Below the pieces are notes generated by a model. The model was not told where the DNA came from. It saw only the letters and a list, made by a program, of their open reading frames with translations, and searched no databases. Below, piece by piece: positions 16,280 through 24,326 of a stretch of 37,776 nucleotides of DNA. The stretch is from Streptomyces sp. MZ04 (GTDB lineage Bacteria > Actinomycetota > Actinomycetes > Streptomycetales > Streptomycetaceae), in contig NZ_SRIC01000048.1 in the NCBI RefSeq assembly GCF_004684775.1, positions 1 to 37,776 of the forward strand, read 5' to 3'. Every line of letters begins with the position of its first letter. Positions within the stretch are counted from its first letter, which is position 1. A program made the translations under genes and the position numbers.

Positions 16280-16325
16280 ACGGTCCGTGGCCCCGCCCGA
16301 GCGGCGGGGCCACGGACCGTACTCT
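16280..16325 (+). terminator. Terminator after the DHA2 gene
   Basis: Perfect 18-bp stem (16280-16297 paired with 16303-16320), 5-nt loop, then ACTCTT. One of the strongest hairpins in the window. Its last base is the first base of a murB -10 element. Confidence 0.93.
16320..16325 (+). promoter_or_regulatory. -10 element of murB (leaderless)
   Basis: TACTCT, 7 bp before the murB GTG at 16333, so transcription should begin on or next to the start codon. The -35 region would fall inside the upstream terminator hairpin and shows no clear consensus. Confidence 0.55.
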
Positions 16326-16332
16326 TGAGCAC

Positions 16333-17388
16333 GTGCAGGAACTCCACGATGCCCCCCTCGCCCCGCTGACCACCTTCCGGCTCGGCGGTCCCGCGACCCG
16401 TCTGATCACCGCGACGACCGACGCCGAGGTGATCGCCGCCGTCCGCGAGGCCGATGACTCCGCGACCCCGCTGCTGCTCATCGGCGGCGGCTCGAACCTC
16501 GTCATCGGGGACAAGGGCTTCGACGGCACGGCGCTGCGCATCGCCACGAAGGGCTTCGAGCTCGACGGTACGAAGCTGGAGCTGGCCGCCGGTGAGGTGT
16601 GGACCGACGCCGTCGCCCGCGCCGTGGAGGCCGGGCTCGCGGGCATCGAGTGCCTCGCCGGGATCCCCGGCTCGGCAGGCGCGACGCCGATCCAGAACGT
16701 GGGGGCGTACGGCCAGGAAGTCTCCTCGACGATCACCGAGGTGATCGCTTACGACAGGAAGACCCACGAGACGGTCACCATCGCGAACGCCGAGTGCGAC
16801 TTCTCGTACCGCCACAGTCGTTTCAAGGCCCATCCCGACCGCTTCGTGGTCCTGCGGGTGCGCTTCTCCTTGGAGGACGCCCAGGGGATGAGCGCGCCGA
16901 TCAAGTACCCGGAGACGGCCCGCACGCTCGGCGTGCAGGCGGGCGACCGGGTCCCGGCGGCGGTCGCCCGTGAGACCGTCCTGAAGCTGCGCGCGGGCAA
17001 GGGCATGGTGCTCGACCCCGAGGACCACGACAGCTGGTCCGCCGGGTCGTTCTTCACCAATCCGATCCTCACCGAGGACGAGTTCACCGCCTTCCACGCA
17101 CGCGTGGCCGACCGCCTCGGCCCGGATGTCGCGCCTCCCGCCTTCCCGACGGACGACGGCAGTGTGAAGACCTCCGCCGCCTGGCTGATCGACAAGGCGG
17201 GCTTCACCAAGGGCTACGGCGAAGGCCGGGCCCGCATCTCCACCAAGCACACCCTCGCGCTCACCAACCGCGGCGGCGCGACCACGGAGGACCTCTTGGC
17301 CCTCGCCCGCGAGGTCGTCGCCGGGGTGCGGGACGCCTTCGGGGTCACGCTGGTCAATGAGCCGGTGACCGTGGGCGTCAGCCTGTAG
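16333..17388 (+). CDS. murB: UDP-N-acetylmuramate dehydrogenase
   Basis: 351-aa FAD enzyme that reduces enolpyruvyl-UDP-GlcNAc with NADPH to UDP-MurNAc in cytoplasmic peptidoglycan precursor synthesis. FAD-binding GGGSNLVIGDKGFDG is at about 51-65 and AGIPGSAGATPIQNVGAYG at about 109-127. Catalytic residues are visible: Y159-R160 (FSYRHSRFK), the proton-donor serine S239 (SAGSFFTNP) and the C-terminal glutamate at about E319. Start GTG 16333 lacks a ribosome-binding site but fits a leaderless mRNA. Monocistronic; it converges with the NAD(P)-binding gene 40 bp downstream. Confidence 0.97.
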   Translation: MQELHDAPLAPLTTFRLGGPATRLITATTDAEVIAAVREADDSATPLLLIGGGSNLVIGDKGFDGTALRIATKGFELDGTKLELAAGEVWTDAVARAVEAGLAGIECLAGIPGSAGATPIQNVGAYGQEVSSTITEVIAYDRKTHETVTIANAECDFSYRHSRFKAHPDRFVVLRVRFSLEDAQGMSAPIKYPETARTLGVQAGDRVPAAVARETVLKLRAGKGMVLDPEDHDSWSAGSFFTNPILTEDEFTAFHARVADRLGPDVAPPAFPTDDGSVKTSAAWLIDKAGFTKGYGEGRARISTKHTLALTNRGGATTEDLLALAREVVAGVRDAFGVTLVNEPVTVGVSL

Positions 17389-17389
17389 G

Positions 17390-17409
17390 CGCCCTCTACG
17401 TAGAAGGCG
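17390..17409. terminator. Weak inverted repeat between murB and a convergent gene
   Basis: Near-palindrome CGCCCTCTACGTAGAAGGCG with one mismatched pair, directly after the murB stop. With no real loop and no U-tract it is a poor terminator, but nothing better lies in the 40-bp convergent gap. Confidence 0.35.
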
Positions 17410-17428
17410 GTTGGCCACTGGGCGGTCA

Positions 17429-18061
17429 CTAGTAGGCGACGCCCACGCCCTGCTTCACCGTCGCCAGGTCGTCGATCGCCGCCAGCATCGCGTGCGCCAC
17501 ATCGGCCCTTCCCATGAACCGGGCGCTGACCGGAGTGCCCCCGACCACCCGGCGGTAGACGCCCGTCGCCGACTTGTCCTGCAGCCGCGGCGGACGCACG
17601 GACGTCCAGTCCGTCGCGCTGCGCGCCAGCTCGGCCTCCATGGCCCGCAGATCGTCGTAGACGCTCTTCAAGATCCGGCTGACCAGCACCCCCGCGATCC
17701 GGTCGGCCGGCGGCTGACGCTCGGGCGGCGGGCCGACCGGCGCCGCGCTGACCACCACCAGCCTGCGCACCCCCTCGGCCTCCATGGCGTGCACCACCGA
17801 CCGCGTGAGCTCGGCCGCGATCCCCGCGTCCGCCTTCTTGCGGGCCCCGAGCCCCGAGAGCACCGCGTCCCGTCCCGCCACCGCGCCCCGCAGCGACTCC
17901 GGATCCTTCAGGTCGGCCCGGAAGACTTCCAGGCCGGCTCCCGTCGCCGACAGCCGCGCGGGATCACGGACGACGGCCGTGACCTCGTGCCCCTTGGCGA
18001 GCGCCTGCCGGACGATCTCTCCGCCGACACCGCCGGTCGCACCGAACACCGTGAGCTTCAT
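17429..18061 (-). CDS. NAD(P)H-binding oxidoreductase (NmrA/SDR-like)
   Basis: 210-aa atypical SDR beginning MKLTVFGATGGVGGEIVRQA, a clear GxxGxxG loop, followed by VTAVVRDPARL, FRADLKDPESL, AVLSGLGARKKAD and VRRLVVVSAAPVGPPP. Typical of NAD(P)H-binding proteins that reduce quinones or flavins or modify small molecules; substrate unknown. Start ATG 18061 follows GGGAGGG; an in-frame start at 18097 would overlap the operators. It is divergent from a TetR gene with two shared operators, so it is very likely that regulator's target. Confidence 0.88.
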   Translation of the reverse strand: MKLTVFGATGGVGGEIVRQALAKGHEVTAVVRDPARLSATGAGLEVFRADLKDPESLRGAVAGRDAVLSGLGARKKADAGIAAELTRSVVHAMEAEGVRRLVVVSAAPVGPPPERQPPADRIAGVLVSRILKSVYDDLRAMEAELARSATDWTSVRPPRLQDKSATGVYRRVVGGTPVSARFMGRADVAHAMLAAIDDLATVKQGVGVAY

Positions 18062-18081
18062 TGCGTACCCTCCCCAGGTGG

Positions 18082-18097
18082 GTAAGTGTTCACTCAC
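18082..18097. promoter_or_regulatory. TetR operator copy A
   Basis: GTAAGTGTTCACTCAC. Matches copy B (18105-18120) at 13 of 16 positions, centres 23 bp apart (about two helical turns), in the divergent gap between the NAD(P)-binding and TetR genes. Confidence 0.7.
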
Positions 18098-18101
18098 CCC
18101 T

Positions 18102-18131
18102 AGAGTGAGTATCCACTCACCTCTTCGTCAA
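18102..18131 (-). promoter_or_regulatory. Promoter of the NAD(P)-binding gene
   Basis: On the minus strand TTGACG (18126-18131), 18-nt spacer, CACTCT (18102-18107). Operator copy B fills the spacer, an arrangement that would block RNA polymerase. Confidence 0.5.
18105..18120. promoter_or_regulatory. TetR operator copy B
   Basis: Perfect palindromic arms GTGAGT / ACTCAC around a 4-bp centre. Best operator candidate in the window. Confidence 0.75.
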
Positions 18132-18148
18132 GCTTGCTTGGACGGCGC

Positions 18149-18748
18149 ATGCAGCTGAAGCCCACCCGGGCCCGCATCCTCGACGCGGCCCATGAACTCA
18201 TGCTCACCGTCGGCCTCTCCCGTGCCACCACCAAGGAGATCGCCAAGGCGGCGGGCTGCTCCGAAGCGGCGCTCTACAAGCACTTCGCCAGCAAGGAAGA
18301 GCTGTTCGTGGGCGTCCTCCAGGAGCGGCTGCCTCGCCTTGGCCCGCTGCTCCACCGCCTCGCCGAGGACCCGGGGGAGCGCCCGGTGGAGGAGAACCTC
18401 GCCGAGATCGCCCGCCTGGCCAGCCACTTCTACGCCGAGAGCTTCCCGATCGCCGCGTCCCTCTACGCCGAGACCAAGCTCAAGCGCCGCCACGAGGACT
18501 CCATGCGGGAGATGGGCACGGGCCCGCACATGCCCATCGAGGCCCTGGACGCCTATCTCCGCGCCGAACGCGACGCCGGCCGCATCGACCCGGGGGCCGA
18601 CACGTTCGCCGCCGCCTCACTGCTCCTGGGCGCCTGCGCCCAGCGAGCCTTCGCCTACGACTCCACGGTCGCCAAGCGGCCCCCGCAGCCCGTCGACGAG
18701 TTCGCGGCCGCCCTCGCCCGCACCCTCCTGGCGGGCATCAGCCGCTGA
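18149..18748 (+). CDS. TetR/AcrR family regulator
   Basis: 199-aa repressor with an N-terminal helix-turn-helix at about residues 7-50 (RARILDAAHELMLTVGLSRA, TTKEIAKAAGCSEAALYKHF) and a helical C-terminal domain with an aromatic/hydrophobic core. It is divergent from the NAD(P)-binding gene, and two tandem operators lie between them. ATG 18149 is chosen over TTG 18134; neither has a ribosome-binding site. Its stop overlaps the convergent adenosine deaminase-family stop by 11 bp. Confidence 0.92.
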   Translation: MQLKPTRARILDAAHELMLTVGLSRATTKEIAKAAGCSEAALYKHFASKEELFVGVLQERLPRLGPLLHRLAEDPGERPVEENLAEIARLASHFYAESFPIAASLYAETKLKRRHEDSMREMGTGPHMPIEALDAYLRAERDAGRIDPGADTFAAASLLLGACAQRAFAYDSTVAKRPPQPVDEFAAALARTLLAGISR

Positions 18749-19757
18749 GCCACTCGTCGATCCCGGACAGCAGCTTCTGCTGTACGTCTACTGGGGCCGC
18801 CGAGCCGCGGACCGACTGCCGGGCCAGTTCGGCGAGCTCGGCGTCCGAGAAGTCGTGGTGCCTCCGCGCGATCTCGTACTGGGCGGCGAGCCGCGAGCCG
18901 AAGAGCAGCGGGTCGTCGGCCCCGAGCGCCATCGGCACCCCGGCGTCGAACAACGTCCGCAGCGGCACGTCCTCGGGTTTCTCGTAGACGCCGAGCGCGA
19001 CGTTCGACGCCGGGCAGACCTCGCACGTCACGCCCCGGTCCGCGAGCCGCTTCAGGAGCCGCGGGTCCTCGGCGGCCCGCACCCCGTGCCCGATCCGCGC
19101 CGCGTGCAGGTCGTCAAGGCAGTCCCGCACCGACGCGGGCCCGGTCAGCTCACCGCCGTGCGGCGCCGCGAGCAGCCCGCCGTCGCGCGCGATCGAGAAG
19201 GCCCGGTCGAAGTCCCGCGCCATGCCCCGGCGTTCGTCGTTCGAGAGCCCGAAGCCGACGATGCCCCGGTCCGCGTAGCGCACCGCGAGCCGCGCCAGCG
19301 TGCGGGCGTCCAGCGGGTGCTTCATGCGGTTCGCGGCGACCAGCAGGCGCATTCCGAGGCCGGTCTCCCGCGAGGCGCTCTCGACGGCGTCCAGGATGAT
19401 TTCCAGGGCCGGGATGAGCCCACCGAGCCGCGGCGCGTACGACGTCGGGTCGACCTGGATCTCCAGCCACCCCGACCCGTCCCGCAGATCCTCCTCGGCG
19501 GCCTCCCGCACAAGGCGCTGGATGTCCTCGGGCTCGCGCAGACAGGAGCGGGCGGCGTCATAGAGCCGCTGGAAGCGGAACCAGCCGCGCTCGTCGGTCG
19601 CCCGGAGCTTCGGCGGCTCGGCGCCGGTCAGCGCCTCCGGGAGCCGCACCCCGTACTTGTCGGCGAGTTCGAGCAGGGTCGTGGGCCGCATCGACCCGGT
19701 GAAGTGCAGATGCAGATGGGCCTTCGGCAGCTCTCTTACGTCTCGTACACGCTCCAT
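18738..19757 (-). CDS. Adenosine deaminase family protein
   Basis: 339-aa metal-dependent deaminase of the ADA/AMP-deaminase fold. Motifs in order: PKAHLHLHFTGS (metal His 16 and 18), HGGE (family HAGE, with the catalytic Glu), RIGHGVRA and GADDP (family TDDP, metal Asp). Likely converts adenosine or a modified adenosine to the inosine form in purine salvage. The Ala-to-Gly change in HAGE and the His replacing Glu before the metal pair leave room for a different substrate. ATG 19757 gives the family N-terminus; ATG 19781 is an alternative. It overlaps the TetR gene end by 11 bp tail to tail. Confidence 0.85.
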   Translation of the reverse strand: MERVRDVRELPKAHLHLHFTGSMRPTTLLELADKYGVRLPEALTGAEPPKLRATDERGWFRFQRLYDAARSCLREPEDIQRLVREAAEEDLRDGSGWLEIQVDPTSYAPRLGGLIPALEIILDAVESASRETGLGMRLLVAANRMKHPLDARTLARLAVRYADRGIVGFGLSNDERRGMARDFDRAFSIARDGGLLAAPHGGELTGPASVRDCLDDLHAARIGHGVRAAEDPRLLKRLADRGVTCEVCPASNVALGVYEKPEDVPLRTLFDAGVPMALGADDPLLFGSRLAAQYEIARRHHDFSDAELAELARQSVRGSAAPVDVQQKLLSGIDEWLSG

Positions 19758-19832
19758 CCAAGGATCTTGCCGTACGCACATGGCGTCCCGGTAGCGTCTT
19801 TCCACCTTCGGGACCTTCCCCGAACGAAGAAA

Positions 19833-19865
19833 CGGGCCGCCTCCCCGGAGAGGGGAGACGGCCCG
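19833..19865 (-). terminator. Terminator of the aminotransferase gene
   Basis: 14-nt arms with one mismatch (CGGGCCGCCTCCCC / GGGGAGACGGCCCG, 19833-19846 and 19852-19865), 5-nt loop. On the minus strand it is followed by TTTCTT, 33 bp past the aminotransferase stop. Confidence 0.85.
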
Positions 19866-19897
19866 CACGCGCGCGTGGAGCGCGAAAACCGGCGGCC

Positions 19898-21124
19898 CTA
19901 GTCGCGGGCCTCGGCCAGCAGCTTCTGGATCCGCGAGACGCCCTCGACGAGGTCCTCGTCGCCCAGGGCGTACGAAAGACGCAGGTAGCCCGGCGTCCCG
20001 AAGGCCTCGCCCGGAACGACCGCGACCTCGGACTCCTCCAGGATCAGCGCGGCAAGCTCGACGGAGTTCTGCGGGCGCTTGCCGCGGATCTCCTTGCCGA
20101 TGAGGGCCTTCACCGAGGGGTACGCGTAGAAGGCGCCCTCGGGCTCCGGGCAGAACACGCCGTCGATCTCGTTCAGCATCCGCACGATGGTCTTGCGGCG
20201 CCGGTCGAAGGCCTCGCGCATCTTCTCCACGGCGGTCAGATCACCGGAGACGGCGGCGATGGCGGCCACCTGCGCGACATTGGAGACGTTCGATGTGGCG
20301 TGCGACTGGAGGTTCGTCGCGGCCTTCACGACATCCTTGGGGCCGATGATCCAGCCCACCCGCCAGCCGGTCATCGCATACGTCTTGGCCACGCCGTTGA
20401 CCACGATGCACTTGTCGCGCAGCTCGGGCAGGAGCGCCGGCAGGGACGTGAACTTCGCGTCTCCGTAGACGAGGTGTTCGTAGATCTCGTCCGTGAGGAC
20501 CCACAGGCCGTGCTCGACGGCCCAGCGGCCGATCGCCTCGGCGTCGGCCTCGCTGTAGACGGCGCCCGTCGGGTTGGACGGCGACACGAAGAGCACGACC
20601 TTCGTGCGCTCCGTGCGGGCGGCCTCGAGCTGCTCCACCGAGACGCGGTAGCCGGTGGTCTCGTCGGCGACGACCTCGACCGGCACACCGCCCGCGAGGC
20701 GGATCGACTCCGGGTACGTCGTCCAGTACGGAGCCGGGACGATGACCTCGTCGCCCGGGTCGAGGATCGCGGCGAACGCTTCGTAGATGGCCTGCTTGCC
20801 GCCGTTCGTCACCAGAATCTGGGAGACCTCGGGCTCGTACCCGGAGTCGCGCAGCGTCTTCGCGGCGATCGCGGCCTTGAGCTCGGGAAGCCCGCCCGCA
20901 GGCGTGTAGCGGTGGTACTTCGGGTTCTTGCAGGCCTCGATGGCGGCTTCGACGATGTAGTCGGGCGTCGGGAAGTCGGGCTCACCCGCGCCAAAGCCGA
21001 TCACCGGACGCCCGGCGGCCTTGAGGGCCTTCGCCTTGGCGTCCACGGCGAGGGTCGCGGACTCGGAGATCGCGCCGATGCGGGCGGAGACCCGGCGCTC
21101 GGTGGGAGAAGTGGCAGCGCTCAT
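19898..21124 (-). CDS. aspC: Aspartate aminotransferase (class I, PLP-dependent)
   Basis: 408-aa fold-type I aminotransferase that interconverts aspartate/2-oxoglutarate and oxaloacetate/glutamate. Visible residues: [28 protein letters not shown], the [10 protein letters not shown] loop (N184), [10 protein letters not shown] (D212, Y215) and the PLP lysine K247 in [16 protein letters not shown]; the C-terminal GYLRLSYA holds the carboxylate-binding Arg. Sequence fits the AspC Ib subgroup. ATG 21124 is chosen because AACGAT lies 6 bp upstream (leaderless likely); an upstream in-frame start at 21178 adds an unlikely leader. Monocistronic with its own terminator. Confidence 0.93.
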   Translation of the reverse strand: MSAATSPTERRVSARIGAISESATLAVDAKAKALKAAGRPVIGFGAGEPDFPTPDYIVEAAIEACKNPKYHRYTPAGGLPELKAAIAAKTLRDSGYEPEVSQILVTNGGKQAIYEAFAAILDPGDEVIVPAPYWTTYPESIRLAGGVPVEVVADETTGYRVSVEQLEAARTERTKVVLFVSPSNPTGAVYSEADAEAIGRWAVEHGLWVLTDEIYEHLVYGDAKFTSLPALLPELRDKCIVVNGVAKTYAMTGWRVGWIIGPKDVVKAATNLQSHATSNVSNVAQVAAIAAVSGDLTAVEKMREAFDRRRKTIVRMLNEIDGVFCPEPEGAFYAYPSVKALIGKEIRGKRPQNSVELAALILEESEVAVVPGEAFGTPGYLRLSYALGDEDLVEGVSRIQKLLAEARD

Positions 21125-21287
21125 GACCCCATCGTTCCAGACCCGAAACGGCCCCGGCACGCCCGTTTCCATGACCACCGGATCTGAAGCTGTTCGACGG
21201 AGCGCCGCTGAGCACGTACACTCACTGCTCGTTGGCCCTCACCGGCCGCGCCCTCTCAACGCACTCTGTGCACCGGGACGGATGCGG

Positions 21288-21293
21288 TAGGTT
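21288..21293 (+). promoter_or_regulatory. -10 element of tRNA-Trp
   Basis: TAGGTT, 12 bp upstream of the mature tRNA. The matching -35 region is weak. Confidence 0.45.
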
Positions 21294-21305
21294 GGGGGAA
21301 ATCAA

Positions 21306-21378
21306 AGGGTCGTAGCTCAATTGGTAGAGCACTGGTCTCCAAAACCAGCGGTTGGGGGTTCAAGTCCCTCCGGCCCTG
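21306..21378 (+). tRNA. tRNA-Trp (CCA)
   Basis: 73 nt. Acceptor AGGGTCG/CGGCCCT with one G-T pair, anticodon loop CTCCAAA giving CCA, T loop TTCAAGT, discriminator G, no encoded CCA end. Its position immediately before secE-nusG is conserved across actinobacteria. Confidence 0.97.
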
Positions 21379-21487
21379 CTACACACACCTCTCGCCAGGA
21401 TGTGTGCGCATGTACGTACTGCATTGCACCGCCGTGCGGCTCATACCGGGCGCGGCACGGCCACGACCCGGAATCAGGTGAGGACGA

Positions 21488-21775
21488 GTGACGGACGCCG
21501 TGGGCTCCATCGACATGCCTGATGCCCAGGACGAGGCGCCGGAGTCCAAGAAGAAGGCCCGCAAGGGCGGCAAGCGCGGCAAGAAGGGCCCCTTCGGCCG
21601 TCTCGCGCTCTTCTACCGCCAGATCGTCGCGGAGCTCCGCAAGGTCGTCTGGCCGACTCGCAGTCAGCTCACGACGTACACCAGCGTAGTGATCGTCTTC
21701 GTGGTCATCATGATTGGCCTCGTGACCGTGATTGACTATGGCTTCAACCACGCCGTCAAGTACATCTTCGGCTGA
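21488..21775 (+). CDS. secE: Preprotein translocase subunit SecE
   Basis: 95-aa SecE, clamping SecY in the SecYEG channel. A charged Lys/Gly/Arg-rich cytoplasmic N-terminus (about 1-40) leads to the SecE motif [20 protein letters not shown] and one membrane helix (about 65-85), the single-spanning form usual in Gram-positives. GTG 21488 follows a GAGGACGA ribosome-binding region. nusG follows 77 bp later behind a small hairpin, so the two may be partly co-transcribed. Confidence 0.96.
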   Translation: MTDAVGSIDMPDAQDEAPESKKKARKGGKRGKKGPFGRLALFYRQIVAELRKVVWPTRSQLTTYTSVVIVFVVIMIGLVTVIDYGFNHAVKYIFG

Positions 21776-21788
21776 GCCGAAAGCGAAG

Positions 21789-21808
21789 GGCGCCGTTCCC
21801 GGCGCCCC
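21789..21808 (+). terminator. Hairpin between secE and nusG
   Basis: Perfect 8-bp stem GGGCGCCG / CGGCGCCC with a TTCC tetraloop. The short stem and lack of a U-tract suggest partial termination or an RNA-processing site. Confidence 0.55.
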
Positions 21809-21852
21809 TATTCGCGTGTTCCACCCCTTGTATCCAGGAAGAAGCAGCCACC

Positions 21853-22752
21853 GTGTCTGACCCGAACCTGAACGACGCCATCGAGTCGGCGGAGTCCGTG
21901 GAGGACCAGCTCGACATCGTCGAGGCGGCGGACGCCGAGGACCCGGACCAGGCCGAGGCTGCCGACGCCGCTGCGGGCGTAGCCGCCGAAGAGGCAGCCG
22001 TGCACGTCGAGACCGAGCCCGGTGACGAAGCCGACGCCGAGGTCGCCGAAGCCGACGAGGCCGTCGCCGAGGACGAGACCGAAGAGGCCGACGAAGCCGC
22101 CGAGTCCGTCGAGGACGAGGAGGAGGCCGAGCCGGTCGACCCGATCGTCGCCCTGCGCGAAGAGCTCCGCACCCTCCCCGGCGAGTGGTACGTCATCCAC
22201 ACGTACGCCGGTTACGAGAACCGCGTGAAGACCAACCTCGAGCAGCGTGCCGTCTCGCTGAACGTCGAGGACTTCATCTTCCAGGCCGAGGTGCCGCAGG
22301 AAGAGGTCGCGCAGATCAAGAACGGCGAGCGCAAGACGATCCGTCAGAACAAGCTCCCCGGCTACGTCCTTGTGCGCATGGACCTGACGAACGAGTCCTG
22401 GGGCGTCGTCCGCAACACCCCCGGCGTCACCGGCTTCGTGGGCAACGCCTACGACCCGTACCCGCTGACCCTGGACGAGATCGTCAAGATGCTCGCCCCG
22501 GAGGCCGAGGAGAAGGCCGCCCGCGAGGCCGCAGAGGCCGAGGGCAAGCCCGCTCCGCAGCGCAAGGTCGAGGTCCAGGTCCTGGACTTCGAGGTGGGCG
22601 ACTCGGTCACCGTCACCGACGGCCCGTTCGCGACGCTGCAGGCCACGATCAACGAGATCAACGCCGACTCGAAGAAGGTCAAGGGCCTCGTCGAGATCTT
22701 CGGCCGCGAGACCCCGGTCGAGCTCAGCTTCGACCAGATCCAGAAGAACTAG
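21853..22752 (+). CDS. nusG: Transcription termination/antitermination factor NusG
   Basis: 299-aa NusG, a processivity/pausing factor that binds RNA polymerase and couples it to Rho or ribosomes. Residues 1-98 are an extreme Asp/Glu/Ala-rich extension, then the NGN domain from about 111 ([20 protein letters not shown]), including [12 protein letters not shown] and [10 protein letters not shown], an acidic linker (about 215-238), and the KOW domain (about 245-299, with [20 protein letters not shown]). E. coli NusG is 181 aa. Start GTG 21853, 10 bp after AGGAAGAAG. A strong terminator follows. Confidence 0.97.
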   Translation: MSDPNLNDAIESAESVEDQLDIVEAADAEDPDQAEAADAAAGVAAEEAAVHVETEPGDEADAEVAEADEAVAEDETEEADEAAESVEDEEEAEPVDPIVALREELRTLPGEWYVIHTYAGYENRVKTNLEQRAVSLNVEDFIFQAEVPQEEVAQIKNGERKTIRQNKLPGYVLVRMDLTNESWGVVRNTPGVTGFVGNAYDPYPLTLDEIVKMLAPEAEEKAAREAAEAEGKPAPQRKVEVQVLDFEVGDSVTVTDGPFATLQATINEINADSKKVKGLVEIFGRETPVELSFDQIQKN

Positions 22753-22788
22753 CCTTCTCGGCTTCCTCTGGAACACACGCTTCCGACC

Positions 22789-22832
22789 AGGTCAGACGGG
22801 CTGCCAAAGCCCGTCTGACCTGCTCGGTTTTT
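22789..22832 (+). terminator. Intrinsic terminator after nusG
   Basis: Perfect 14-bp stem AGGTCAGACGGGCT / AGCCCGTCTGACCT (22789-22802 and 22808-22821), 5-nt loop, and a T5 tract (22828-22832). A textbook intrinsic terminator, separating secE-nusG from rplK-rplA. Confidence 0.95.
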
Positions 22833-22927
22833 AGCTGCGCGACTATACCCGTTATCGTTGTGCGGTATGCCTCCATCCGGATGACCGGACGGTGGCTGAA
22901 AACTCTCACTAGGACCCGGAGAGAGCA

Positions 22928-23362
22928 ATGCCTCCCAAGAAGAAGAAGGTCACGGGGCTCATCAAGCTCCAGATCCAGGCCGGCGCCGCCAACCCGGCTC
23001 CGCCGGTCGGCCCCGCGCTGGGCCAGCACGGCGTCAACATCATGGAGTTCTGCAAGGCCTACAACGCCGCGACCGAGTCGCAGCGTGGCTGGGTCATCCC
23101 GGTGGAGATCACGGTCTACGAAGACCGTTCCTTCACCTTCGTGACCAAGACTCCGCCGGCCGCCAAGATGATCCTCAAGGCCGCGGGTGTCGAGAAGGGC
23201 TCCGGCGAGCCGCACAAGACCAAGGTCGCCAAGATCACCGAGGCGCAGGTCCGCGAGATCGCCACCACCAAGATGGAAGACCTCAACGCCAACGACCTGA
23301 ACGCCGCGTCGAAGATCATCGCCGGCACCGCCCGCTCCATGGGCATCACGGTCGAGGGCTGA
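22928..23362 (+). CDS. rplK: 50S ribosomal protein L11
   Basis: 144-aa L11, binding the GTPase-associated region of 23S rRNA with L10-L12 and needed for factor binding and stringent-response signalling by RelA. The N-terminal domain has [20 protein letters not shown], then [11 protein letters not shown]; the C-terminal rRNA-binding domain ends in [15 protein letters not shown] 22928 follows GGAGAG. First gene of the rplK-rplA operon; the 95 bp between the nusG terminator and this start must hold its promoter. Thiopeptide-producing actinomycetes protect this site, but resistance cannot be read from the protein alone. Confidence 0.98.
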
Positions 23363-23448
23363 GAACCTCCCCCGTCTGACCTTTCTCAGTGGTAGGGCCA
23401 AGCGCTGGTCCGCACCACGACTCCATACCTGAACCACCAGGAGCAGAA

Positions 23449-24171
23449 GTGAAGCGCAGCAAGACTCTCCGCGCTGCGGACGCCAAGATCGACCGGGAGA
23501 AGCTCTACGCCCCGCTCGAGGCCGTCCGTCTCGCCAAGGAGACCTCCGCGACCAAGTTCGACGGCACCGTCGAGGTCGCCATGCGTCTGGGCGTCGACCC
23601 GCGCAAGGCCGACCAGATGGTCCGTGGCACCGTGAACCTCCCGCACGGCACCGGCAAGACCGCCCGGGTCCTGGTCTTCGCGACCGGTGACCGTGCTGCG
23701 GCCGCGGAAGCCGCTGGGGCCGACATCGTCGGCGCCGACGAGCTCATCGACGAGGTCGCGAAGGGCCGCCTGGACTTCGACGCCGTCGTCGCCACCCCGG
23801 ACCTCATGGGCAAGGTCGGCCGCCTCGGCCGCGTGCTCGGTCCGCGTGGTCTGATGCCGAACCCGAAGACCGGCACCGTCACCCCCGACGTCGTGAAGGC
23901 TGTCAACGACATCAAGGGCGGCAAGATCGAGTTCCGCGTCGACAAGCACTCGAACCTGCACTTCATCATCGGCAAGGTGTCCTTCGACGACACCAAGCTG
24001 GTGGAGAACTACGCCGCGGCCCTGGAGGAGATCCTCCGTCTGAAGCCGTCGGCCGCCAAGGGTCGCTACATCAAGAAGGCCGCCCTCACCACCACGATGG
24101 GCCCCGGCATTCCGCTGGACAGCAACCGCACTCGCAACCTCCTCGTCGAGGAGGACCCGGCCGCCGTCTGA
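23449..24171 (+). CDS. rplA: 50S ribosomal protein L1
   Basis: 240-aa L1 of the ribosomal L1 stalk, which moves deacylated tRNA to the E site and represses translation of its own operon in many bacteria. Visible signatures include [20 protein letters not shown], the [19 protein letters not shown] loop (about residues 122-143) and [22 protein letters not shown] 23449 is preferred: AGGAG (23439-23443) precedes it and the length matches the family. The 86-bp rplK-rplA gap has no strong terminator, so they are co-transcribed. Confidence 0.98.
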   Translation: MKRSKTLRAADAKIDREKLYAPLEAVRLAKETSATKFDGTVEVAMRLGVDPRKADQMVRGTVNLPHGTGKTARVLVFATGDRAAAAEAAGADIVGADELIDEVAKGRLDFDAVVATPDLMGKVGRLGRVLGPRGLMPNPKTGTVTPDVVKAVNDIKGGKIEFRVDKHSNLHFIIGKVSFDDTKLVENYAAALEEILRLKPSAAKGRYIKKAALTTTMGPGIPLDSNRTRNLLVEEDPAAV

Positions 24172-24205
24172 AACTGACGGCAGCCGCGTCGCGTACGCGT
24201 TCTGT

Positions 24206-24244
24206 GGACGGGCCCCGCAACCTTTCGAGGTGCGGGGCCCGTCC
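24206..24244 (+). terminator. Terminator after rplA
   Basis: Perfect 14-bp stem GGACGGGCCCCGCA / TGCGGGGCCCGTCC (24206-24219 and 24231-24244) with an 11-nt loop, 34 bp past the stop. It separates rplK-rplA from the lipoprotein genes. Confidence 0.9.
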
Positions 24245-24260
24245 TCGTATTAGCGCATCC

Positions 24261-24292
24261 CTGTCAGAGCTGTCAGAGGACTGCGCTAGCGT
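24261..24292 (+). promoter_or_regulatory. Promoter of lipoprotein gene 1, with a direct repeat
   Basis: -10 TAGCGT (24287-24292). Upstream, CTGTCAGAG is repeated head to tail (24261-24269 and 24270-24278); its TGTCAG could serve as the -35 (19-nt spacer) or the repeat could be an activator site. Confidence 0.5.
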
Positions 24293-24326
24293 GCAGGCTT
24301 CACACGAGTACAAGGGGTGGGACGGC

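Noticed and set aside
14818..17418. 866-codon minus-strand frame opposite the DHA2 gene and murB
   Set aside because: Same codon-bias artefact; it spans a terminator and two certain genes, and the protein is low-complexity Gly/Arg/Glu/Asp.
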